Shown here: positions 12,301-34,397 of the stretch, in pieces
Numbering within the stretch: position 1 is the first letter of the stretch
Layout of the letters: the number at the start of each line of letters is the position of its first letter
Source of the DNA: Larimichthys crocea
Lineage: Eukaryota > Chordata > Actinopteri > Sciaenidae
Assembly (NCBI RefSeq): GCF_000972845.2
Contig: NC_040013.1
Location: 744,001 to 808,000, forward strand
Direction of reading: 5' to 3'
DNA: 64,000 nt
Notes under the pieces: model-generated
Seen by the model: the letters and a program-made list of their open reading frames with translations, nothing else
What the model was told of the DNA's origin: nothing
Databases searched by the model: none
Translations under genes and position numbers: made by a program

Positions 12301-13993
12301 AACATTAGTTTAACTCAGAACATGAAAGAAAGAAAAGGTGAATAATAAAACTTAATTTACAAAAATTAAATCACGGCACCATAAAAACTGCTACATCAAG
12401 TATTTTCTGTGACCTCCATGATTTTTAAGTCTTCTAGGCATGAAATGAACAAGTTGGCGACATGTTGCAACGTCTGTCTTTGTCCCATTCTTCAAGATCG
12501 ACCTCTTTTAGAGGCTGGATGGAGGTAGGAAGGTGTTTGACTGGGTTCAGATCAGGAGACATACTGAGTCACTTTCACCATGTTCCTCTTCAGAAATGCA
12601 ACAGCGGCCTTAGATTTGTGTTTTGGATCATTGCACGACGACCAGGAGAGAGCACAGAGCGATGGTAGCATCTTCTCTTTCGATACAGAGCACTGAACAC
12701 TGCAGGCACCGTGCATTTCCCTCTGCACTGCTCACCTTTGAGACACCACACAGTTCCAAAAATGTTTATCTTGGCCTCATCACTCCAGAGTATAGAGTCG
12801 CAGCAGTCTTCATCTTTTTCAGCACGAGCTTTAGGAGCTTAGGCTTCCTTCGTAGACGTCACCCATGCATGCCACTCCTCTGCGGGGTACGTCGTATTGC
12901 GTCACCCCAGTTTGGTTTTCTACTTCTTTAGCTGCATGGCGATTTTCTGCAGCCCTTCTCATCAGACGGCGCTCCTTCTGTCGAGGCGGACGGCCTGGAC
13001 GTCTCATTTCATTGGCGTGTTCTGTCACCGTGGTCTTTGTTGTGGAGAAGTTGCTGAAGTCAAAGGTCAAAGGTCAGGAGTTCAGAAAGTGTTCAGCAGC
13101 CTCTGATGTCTGATGCTGTATTATTTATTGAATTAGAGACACTCTCAAAGTTCATCAGAAGTGCCTGAGTCGGTCTCACATTCTGCCCAACTCATCCTGG
13201 TGGATCGACTTTAAACCCCAAGATAACAGCACAAATACTACACGCCCAGAATGAGTCACAGAGAATGTCTTTACCCATGGAGGTGTTATTGTCAGCATGT
13301 TCTAGTCTGGAGACACAGATGTCTGTTTACGCAGATTGGACCGTCAACAACAAGCTATCTATTATGTCTATGAAGGCAGCAACAGGTCTCTGTGACCCTG
13401 GACACCACAGTGTTGAGATAGACTGGCACCCACTGTTCCCAACCAAAGCCAAACAACTAATACTGCCGAGGACCTCAAGGTCCACACGGGACCTCGAGGC
13501 CCACACGGGACCTCAAGGCCCACACGGGACCTCGTTAACCTCAGGAGAGGAAACTCCAGAACACTCTCTCTCTCTCTGAGCGGTGGCTGACTTACTGTGC
13601 AGTGACCAGCTCCATCATCCAGTGTATCCGGACCTGCTGGATCCCTCCGTGGGGCACCGAGCCCACGTGGGCCATGTTGAGCTGCTGGTCCAGGCTCAGG
13701 TCGAAGTTCTGGGCCTCAGTGTGAGGGAGCGGGGGGCTGCAGACAGACAGAGCTCCATGAGGCACCAGAGGAAATATACAGACGTAGAAATAAATAAATA
13801 AACATTATACATGATCTTCATATATTTCAACAGATCCATAATAAACCCACCAGAAGCCCGAGCTCCTCCAGAAGTGTCTCAGCTGACCCACCGGCCTGCT
13901 CACATCAGCTGTGACCTCACGTGCAGCTCCGAGTCCGACATTCAGCACGAGCGCGAACACACACACACGCACGCGCACACTGCTGCACAGCAT
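9309..13993 (-). CDS. idua: Alpha-L-iduronidase, 14 coding exons
   Basis: This lysosomal GH39 hydrolase removes terminal iduronic acid from dermatan and heparan sulfate. Exons in transcript order: 13851-13993, 13596-13736, 12164-12246, 11925-12032, 11691-11786, 11304-11506, 10918-11097, 10614-10830, 10315-10518, 10118-10239, 9858-9983, 9669-9745, 9487-9587, 9309-9409. They sum to 634 codons with consistent phases; human has 653 residues and also 14 exons. The acid/base Glu is in WNEP (residue 176; human 182) and the nucleophile in NDEADP (residue 293; human 299). Blocks such as [14 protein letters not shown] and [12 protein letters not shown] are conserved, and the protein ends [15 protein letters not shown]. 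The N-terminus is a signal peptide. An in-frame upstream ATG at 14026 would add 11 residues; I chose 13993 because it gives the cleaner signal peptide. No AATAAA is seen after the stop on this strand. Confidence 0.93.
12400..13080 (-). mobile_element. Degenerate Tc1/mariner-like transposon inside idua intron 2
   Basis: Read on the minus strand, the intron holds broken transposase sequence. At about 12960-13020 there is a helix-turn-helix region with the GRP hook ([14 protein letters not shown]). At about 12760-12800 the catalytic-domain block [14 protein letters not shown] can be read, which is the Tc1 family W-S-D-E signature. Frames are interrupted, so it cannot code for active transposase. 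I could not define terminal inverted repeats, so the ends are approximate. The exon 2/3 splice sites of idua are outside it and intact. Confidence 0.75.
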
Positions 13994-14080
13994 GTCTCCC
14001 ACTGCGCATGTCCGCCACACAAACACTGCACGTGCACCTCACGCGTCAGATAAACAAACAACTTTAAAAACAACAACAAC

Positions 14081-14110
14081 ACAAACACACACACACACAC
14101 ACACACACAC
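14081..14110. repeat. (CA)n microsatellite upstream of idua
   Basis: About 15 CA units in the upstream or 5' UTR region of idua. A second, GC-interrupted alternating stretch at about 13956-13981 lies within idua coding exon 1 and encodes the signal peptide. Confidence 0.9.
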
Positions 14111-14284
14111 TCTGCTTCCTGCACGAGCTGCAGTCAGCTGATCGTGATGACGTGTCACGTGTGCGACGCTGTAGTCTTTTAAAGAGACAAAATCAGCTGA
14201 TCGAGAAAAATAATAAACAATAAATAATAAATAAACATAAACTGAGAGTTTATGACGTAAAAACACTTTATTTACCTTTATTAA

Positions 14285-14790
14285 ACAGTTTAATTAAGAT
14301 CTGACATAAATGTTTGTTTGTTGTGATTACATAAATACTCGAGTATGTAATCTGATTACTTGAACTAAAATAAAGGAAGTTAACCTGTGCAAACCCTGGC
14401 TCTGCAGGGGGTCCTTCTGTTGTTGTGATGAGAACTGAAAACTTTCACAGGTTCGATGCTCTTTTCTTTAACAGAGGCTTCAGACTAAAGTTTAAACAGT
14501 TTAATTAAGAGCTCATAAATCTGTCTGTTTGTTGTGATTAAATAAATAAATACAGCTGTACTCCTAGTTTATGTAATCTGATTACATGAACTATAATAAA
14601 CACAGACGGTAAAACATTTCAGACTTTTGCACAGAAATTAAACATAATTGACCTGTGCTAACATCTATATCATGGGTCTTCAACCTGGGGTCCGTGACCC
14701 CCCTCGGGGGTCCGCAGAGGCACTGCAGGGGGTCCACCTATTGTTGTGATGATAACTGAAAACTTTCACCTAAATCACCTCTGACCAGGT
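14285..14790. repeat. Two tandem diverged copies of a dispersed fish repeat
   Basis: The block beginning AAACAGTTTAATTAAGA occurs at 14284 and again at about 14497. In both copies it is followed by a TGTTTGTTGTGATTA segment, a GTAATCTGATTAC segment and a GCAGGGGGTCC..TTGTTGTGATGA..ACTGAAAACTTTCAC segment. The second copy contains GGGTCTTCAACCTGGGGTCC (about 14672), a phrase also found near 24002 in a tnks intron. This is a repeat family present at least three times in the window; the class is not determined. Confidence 0.6.
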
Positions 14791-15096
14791 GATCGGAGGC
14801 TCCTCCAGTCTGCATGTCAAAGATACTGAACGTCAAACTGTGCCATCGTGTGTGAATGACTGTGAAAGAGCTTTGAGTGGTTGGAAGACTAGAAAGGACA
14901 AATATGAGCAGAGTCCATTTACCTGGACAAAAACGACAGCGGTACCCTGAACTTAATGTTCTGTTGCACAACACACGATTTGTGTAACGCCCAATGAGAC
15001 GTCTGCACCTGTCGACAGGTGTTCTGGTTTCTTTAATAGGCTGAGGCCGTGCATGTGATGAAGACAAACAGGAAACAGGAAGCTGTTAATGGGACA

Positions 15097-15102
15097 TTTA
15101 TT
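15097..15102 (-). terminator. tnks polyadenylation signal
   Basis: TTTATT on the plus strand is AATAAA on the minus strand. It lies 1.2 kb past the tnks stop and defines a 3' UTR covering about 15080-16308. It is the best-placed signal but other sites cannot be excluded. Confidence 0.55.
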
Positions 15103-15894
15103 TAAAAAAACAATAAAGGCATGAAAGAAAAAAATAATAACTCATGTTTGTCATTTACAGTTTGACCTAACAGCGACAGTTATACACAAACATTTACACG
15201 ACCTGTACAAATATTTCGTTTCCCGCAAAAATCTGCAAATTCAAAATAACTTAAATAAGATTCTTTCTATGTAAAAGTGCAAAAACCTGACGCGTGGGAT
15301 GAGAGAGAGGGAGGGAGGGCGATTCAACACTCTGAACATCGACTGACTCTACCGTGATCAAGCACAGTCATATATATATTTATATATATTTATAATGCTT
15401 CAAATGTACAAACATCCACGGCTTTGCTTCGTGTCGTCCTGACGCCTTCACCGAGCACGGCGGCCGCTTCGGACGACGATGACGATGAAGATGATGATGA
15501 TTGTGATTCCACCAGAAGAGAAGTCGAGACGCGCTGTGCAGACTCCGATTGTAACATCAGACAAAAAGGGAAACAAGTGACCTAAACTAGAAGCTCAAAA
15601 ACAGAAGGAAGGCCAAATCTGAGGCGGGAAGCGGCGCCGTGCTTCTTCTTCGTCTGGTACAAGTCGTCATGGTAACAGTCCCGTGGTTTTGACAGAGTCG
15701 GGCACGTCCGGCCCTGAATAAAAAAACTTAAACTTTAAAAAGAAATCGATACTTCAGTGTTCGTAGTGTAACAACGCACCGTCGCCTGTTCGTAGTGTTA
15801 ACGGTTAGCATTAAAATCACAGTTACCAGAGGCCATTCTGTACAGGATGAGCTCCACACGGCGGCAGTAGTAGTCCACAGGTTCGACAGTGACA

Positions 15895-15896
<2 letters not shown>

Positions 15897-15960
<64 letters not shown>
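15897..15960. repeat. (GT)n microsatellite, about 64 bp, in the tnks 3' UTR
   Basis: An uninterrupted run of about 32 GT units on the plus strand, hence (AC)n in the tnks transcript if the 3' UTR extends to the signal at 15097. Elsewhere the 3' UTR holds no ORF or repeat that I recognise. Confidence 0.95.
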
Positions 15961-15961
<1 letters not shown>

Positions 15962-16308
15962 AGCACAGTCACGAGGCATGAGGCGACAAAAGTGGCAAAC
16001 CGTTAATGCTGATACTTCAAAGTCTCTACAAGCAGCCTCCTGATTGGTGAAGAGGAGGAGGGAGGGAGGACTAACCCACGCACGCTATTGGGCCGTTCAT
16101 GCGTCTGTATTAACATGCAGCCGATGCACAAAAACAAAAAGAAGTGTCGTCGTCACCACGAGGAGGAAGAAGAGTATTATACAGCGAGCGAGTCGTACTG
16201 CACAGGAGGCCGGAAACGTGTCCGCTAAATAAAAACGTGTTCAGGCATTTTCCAAACGAAGCAGAGAGAGAACGAGCATCCAGTCTTTGAGTGAGCGACG
16301 GGGAGGAA

Positions 16309-29206
<12,898 letters not shown>

Positions 29207-29310
29207 TACAGCAGCAGCAGCTCCGAGCGACAATAGAAGAGCTGCTCCTCCTTTCCGGTGAAAGTGCTCCCGTTTCCGGTCAGCTGTTTACACTCTACGG
29301 AGGCAAACAG
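29207..29310 (-). promoter_or_regulatory. tnks 5' UTR and core promoter with two ETS-like sites
   Basis: TTCCGG at 29253-29258 and 29274-29279 are CCGGAA on the transcribed strand, the ETS/GABP core typical of TATA-less housekeeping promoters. A tract of small CAG-type repeats lies at 29210-29220. A large minisatellite begins only about 10-20 bases further upstream, leaving very little unique promoter. Confidence 0.5.
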
Positions 29311-29319
29311 ACCTGAGCC

Positions 29320-31345
29320 AGCTCAGGAGAGCTGAGGAGAGCTCCTGTAGTCCACTTTAGAGCTCCTCTAGTCTGCTTTAGAGCTCCTCTGGTCCGCTTT
29401 AGAGCTCCTCTAGTCCGCTTTAGAGCTCCTCTAGTCTCCTTTAGAGCTCCTATAGTCTCCTTTAGAGCTCCTCTGGTCTCCTTTAGAGCTCCTCTAGTCT
29501 TTAGAGCTCCTCTAGTCTCCTTTAGAGACTGGTCCGCTTTAGAGCTCTGGTTTAGAGCTCCTCTAGTCTCCTTTAGAGCTCCTCTAGTCTCCTTTAGAGC
29601 TCCTCTAGTCCGCTTTAGAGCTCCTCTAGTCTGCTTTAGAGCTCCTATAGTCCGCTTTAGAGCTCCTCTAGTCTCCTTTAGAGCTCCTCTAGTCCGCTTT
29701 AGAGCTCCTCTAGTCTGCTTTAGAGCTCCTCTGGTAGTCTGCGTTAGGGCTCCTCTGTCCGCTTTAGCGCCGCTGGTCTGCTTTAAGAGCTCCTCTGGTC
29801 GGCGTCTAGAGCGTCCTCTAAGTCTGCTTAAGCTCTCTGGTTTTGCTTTTAGAGCTCGTCTGGTCTCCCTTAGAGGCTCCTCTAGGCGGCTGTAGAGGCT
29901 CGCTCGAGGTCCTTTAGAGCTCATCTAGTCTCCCTTAGAGCTCTGGAGTCGACTTTAGAGCGCCTCCTCCAGTCACCTTAGAGCTTCTTCTGGTCAGCTT
30001 ATAGCGATCTGGTCTGGCTTTAGAGCTCTTTCAGTCTGCGTTAGAGCTCCTCTTGTCTCCTTTAAAGCTCCTCTAGCCGCGTTAGAGCTCCTCTGGTCTC
30101 CTTAGGAGCTCCTCTAGTCGCGTAGAGCTCCTCTAGTCTCGCTTTAGAGCGCGTCTAGTCTCCCTTAGAGCTCCTGTAGTCCGCTTAGAAGAGCTCCTCC
30201 AGTCACCTTAGGCTCCTCTGGTCCCGCTTATAGGCGCCCTCGGTCTGCTTAGAGCTCCTCTGGTTGCTTAGAGCTCCTCTAGATCGCCGTGCTTTGGATA
30301 GAAGAGCGCCTCTGGTCCTGCTTAGAGGCATCCTCTGGGGTCGCCCTTAGAGCCCTCTAGTGCTATGGTCTTGGTGCTTTACGAAGTCATCTTCTAGCAT
30401 TATCTCGTTAGAGCTCAATGGGTATCTATCGTGATCCATTCTGGGATCCGTTATCATAGACTCCTCTGGTCTGCTTTAGAGTCCTCCTTCTAGGTCGGCT
30501 TACAGCTCCGTCTATCGGTCACTATTACGCCTAGGTTAGCCCGATCCTACCTTGCTTGCTTCAATTTCGTTGTTGTGCGCTCCTCTAGTCTGCTTTAGAG
30601 CTCCTCTAGGTCTGCTTTAGAGAGCTACGCGGTCCTCTTAAGCTCCTCTAGCTCTTAGAGCCTCCTCTAGTCTCCTTAGAGCTCTCTTAGATCGCTCCTT
30701 GTAGAGCTCCTCTAGTCCCTTTAGAGCTGGCCTCTAGGTCGCTTTAGAGCTCCTCCTCTGAGTCTGCTTTAGAGCTCCTCTAGTCTGCTTTAGAGCTCCT
30801 CTAGTCTCCTTTAGAGGCTCCTCTGGTTCTTTAGAGCTCCTCTAGTCCTGGCTTTAGAGCTCCTAGAGTCTCCTTTAGAGCTCCTCTGCTGTCTGCTTTA
30901 GAGCTCTTCCGTCTCTTAGAGCTCCTTATAGTCCCTTAGAGCTTCAGTCTCTTTAGAGCCCTCTAGTCTCTTTTAGAGCTCCTCTAGTCCTCCTTAGAGC
31001 TCCTCTATGTCTGCTTTAGAGCTCCTCTAGGCCTCAGTCTTTAGAGCTCTCTAGCTTTATAGAGCCCTCTAGTCCTCCTTTAGAGCTTCCTCTAAGTCTT
31101 TAGAGCTCCGCTCCAGTCTCCTTAAGAGCTCCTCTAGTCTGCTTCAGCAGCTCCTCTAGTCCGCTTTAGAGCTCCCTCTAGTCTGCTTTAGAGCTCCGTC
31201 AGTCTGCTTTTAGCTCCTCTAGTCTCCTTTAGGAAGCTCTTCTAGTCTGCTTTAGCTCCTCTAGTCTCCTTTAGAGCTCCTCAGTCTCTTTAGAGCCCTC
31301 TAGTCTGCTTTAGAGCTCCTCTAGTCTCCTTAAGAGCTTCCTGAG
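29320..31345. repeat. 21-bp minisatellite, about 2 kb, directly upstream of tnks
   Basis: Unit of the form TTAGAGCTCCTCTAGTCTGCT, about 95 copies by length. The first 420 bases (to about 29740) are regular 21-mers. From there copies carry many single-base insertions, deletions and substitutions. Since 21 is a multiple of 3, the minus strand stays open for 209 codons as an RGALK(E/Q/R)T heptapeptide repeat, which I do not regard as a gene. Confidence 0.95.
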
Positions 31346-31736
31346 TCAGCTTCATGCTATATATTACGCTCCTTATATTAGTCTTTTATGCCTTTTACAT
31401 TTAAGTCTGTTTATAATAGATATGTATATACTGTCATAGGCCATATATACCGCTCATGTACAGAAACACACACCAGATTTATTCTACCACCCGGCAACCA
31501 ATCATCTGTCCTTCTTCCCTCCCCAGGATGGACATACGTGGCAATAAATGGTCACATATACAGAACAAATCAACAGAAGCCATCTTAATCATATCGCGAA
31601 TCCGCTATCTTAATGAGCGGATTCGAAATTACCAACCGAGGTTTTTTGCTTTGTTCGGGTGCGGTCTCGCCCCCCACGGAGAAGGCGCCCTGGCGGCCGC
31701 CCACATTGGCCCTAGCTTTAGGACTCGGCCCTGACT
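31346..31736. other. Unique spacer between two minisatellites
   Basis: About 390 bases with no recognised gene. It contains a near palindrome near 31595-31632 (CGCGAATCCGCTATCTTAAT, then GAGCGGATTCG) and a GC-rich stretch at 31660-31730 unlike its surroundings. Confidence 0.4.
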
Positions 31737-33415
31737 GATAAAATGAGAATGAATACAATACTTGATAAATGAGAATGAAAGGACAATGACTGAATAAATG
31801 ACAATGAATTACAATGAATGATAAAATGACAATGAAATTACAATGACTGATAAATGACAATGATGACAATGATGAGAAAATGACATGAATTACAATGAAT
31901 GTAAAATGACAAGGAATACATGACTGGTAAAATGACAATGAATTACAATGACGGATAAAAGGACAATGAATTACAATGAATGATAAAATGACAATGAATT
32001 ACAATGAATGATAAATGACAATGAATTACATGAATGATAAATGACAATGATTACAATGAAGGATAAAATGACAATGAATTATAATGAAATGACAGAAATG
32101 ACAATAATTAACAATGACTTGATAAAGGGACAATGAATGACAAGGACTGATAAAATGAGAATGAATTAAAAGACTGATAAAAGGACAATGAATTACAATG
32201 ACTGATAAAATGACAATGAAATTACAATGAATGTAAAATGACATGAATTACAAGGACTGGTAAAATGACAATGAATTACAATGAAGGATAAAAGGACAAT
32301 GAATTACAATGAAGGACAAAAAGACAAAGTGAATTACAATGAATGATAGAAAATGATAAAAGGACATGAATTACAATGAATGATAAAATGAACATGAATT
32401 ACATGACTGATAAAATGACAATGAAATTACAATACTGATAAAGGACAATGGAAGTATAATGAATGACAAAATGACAATGAATTACATAGATAAAATACAT
32501 GAATTATAATGAATGAAACAAAATGACAATGAATTACAATGACTGATAAAATGACAAATGAATTAACAATGAATGAGAAAATGACAATAGAAAGTACAAT
32601 GACTGATAAATGACAATGATTACAATGAATGAATAAAATGACATGAATACAATGAAGGATAAAAAGGACAGGAAATTACAATGACTGTAAATGACAATAA
32701 TTACAATGAATGACAATGAGGATAAAATGACATGAATTTACATGACTGATAAAAGACAATGAATTACAATGAATGATAAAATGACAATGAATTACAATGA
32801 ATGATAAAATGACAATGATTACAATGACTGGTAAATGACAATGAATTACAATAATGATAAATGACAATGAATTACAATGAATGATAAAAGGACAATGAAT
32901 ACAAGGACTGTAAAATGACAATGAGTACAATGAATGATGAAATGACAATGATTAGCAATGAATGATAAAATGACAATGAATTATAAGACGGATAAAATGA
33001 CAGGAATTACAATGAATGATAAAATGACAATGAATTACAATGACTGATAAAATGACAATGAATTACAAGGAATATAAAATGACATGAATGCAATGAAATG
33101 ATAAAATACAATGAATTACAATGACTGTAAAATGACATGAATTACAATGTGAATAAAAATGACAATGAATTACAATGACTGATAAAATGACAATGAATTA
33201 CAAGAATGATAAAATGACAATGAATTACAATGAAATGAGAAATGAACAATGATTACAATGACTGAGAAAAGGACAATGGAATTACAAAGGATGAATAAAA
33301 TGACAATGAATTACAATGAATGGATAAAATGAACAATGAATTACAATGACTGATAAAATGACATGAATTACAATGACTGATAAAAGACATGAATTACAAG
33401 TGACTGATAAAATGA
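31737..33415. repeat. 28-bp AT-rich minisatellite, about 1.7 kb
   Basis: Degenerate array of AATGACAATGAATTACAATG followed by ACTGATAA (roughly 60 copies). Single-base indels are scattered throughout. Both strands show only repeat-derived short ORFs. Confidence 0.95.
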
Positions 33416-33514
33416 TTACAGTAGCAGTGGAACCTGTTGGATTAGGATAGAGAGACACGATGCACAGGCAGCAGCTGTATATAAATCTAAATCTCCTCAC
33501 CCCGGCGGGGTGGT

Positions 33515-33850
33515 TTCCGTGTCAAGCCTCAAGTCGTGTCCTATACCAAGAGGCCTGGGAAGTGTGAGGGTTCCAGTATCTTCGATGTTTCCTAGGACGG
33601 GCACTCTTCTGACTAGGCTTTCAGATGTTTTCCTGTTCCTCGGATTTGCTGGAGCCATTCGCCTCCCAGTGTGGGGGGTGACGGCCCCAAGTGCCCTCAC
33701 TACCACGGGGACCACAACACCCCTTGACCTTCACATCCGTGCCAGCTCTCTTTCAACCCTTGAACTTCTCAAGTTTCTCATGTTCCTGCGTTCCTGATGT
33801 TGGCGTCAGCTGGGATCGCCACATCTATCACCACTACCACCTCCCTGCGA
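33515..33850 (-). mobile_element. Non-LTR retrotransposon remnant (C-terminal tail)
   Basis: On the minus strand, across frameshifts, one can read VVVIDVAIPADANIRN, then VPVVVRALGAVTP, then WLQQIRGTGK and ..ETSKILEPS..FPGL. These are the ordered blocks of a widespread LINE polymerase C-terminus (IDVAIP..NI, VVPVVxGALGAVTP, EWLQQIPGT, GTAKILRRTLxLPGLW). In-frame breaks show it is dead. Assignment to a named clade would need a search. Confidence 0.7.
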
Positions 33851-34234
33851 ACACACCACACACACAAACAAACCAGTAGTGGTAGAAGTAACCAGGTTTA
33901 GGCAGTCAAATATTAATAAAGTTAGTTGTTTGTCCAAACGCAACAGTGAAAGGAAGCAGTCATTTTTAGTTTATTAGTACTATTTCATAAATCGTATTAC
34001 TTACTTCACATTAAGTTTGTTTTCTGTGTGACTGAAATGCAGAAGTGGCTTCAATATTTTTTGAGTGTGTGTGTGTCTGTGATCTTCAGGCCGTGCAGAC
34101 AGCAGTGCATCAAAAACACAGACAGGATTTCCTGCATGGGCTGAGGAACATTCCAGAAACCATCAAACACACTTGCAACAATCTAGTGACTAATCTTGTT
34201 GGCACCTAATGAGCACGCGATGTCAGCGTGAACA

Positions 34235-34397
34235 GATGAGTGAATTTAGCCTGTTAGAACACACAGAAAGTTTAGTGGAAGGAAAACTACAGCAGCTTGT
34301 TTGCTTCTTTCAAATCATCTTGTGAAGAGGGAGACTCAGACAGAGTTAGAGGAAACTGAACTCATGTTGGAACATCCAGATACCACAGGACATCTGA
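34235..34397 (+). repeat. Duplicate of sequence found 3' of the GIMAP gene (copy 1)
   Basis: This 163-base stretch matches 51792-51954 closely, for example CAGCAGCTTGTTTGCTTCTT versus CAGCAGCTCTGTTTGCTTCT and the shared CATGTTGGAACATCCAGATA. Copy 2 lies about 1.1 kb past the GIMAP stop. Copy 1 therefore probably marks the 3' flank of a GIMAP unit that has been lost or lies to the left. Confidence 0.8.

Noticed and set aside
29295..29924. 209-codon minus-strand ORF upstream of tnks
   Set aside because: It is wholly the 21-bp minisatellite read in a frame that never meets a stop (RGALKxT repeats). No splice or codon evidence, and it breaks where the array becomes noisy.
31585..33500. Several minus-strand ORFs rich in H, F, S, I, V
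   Set aside because: Translations of the 28-bp AT-rich minisatellite, not genes.
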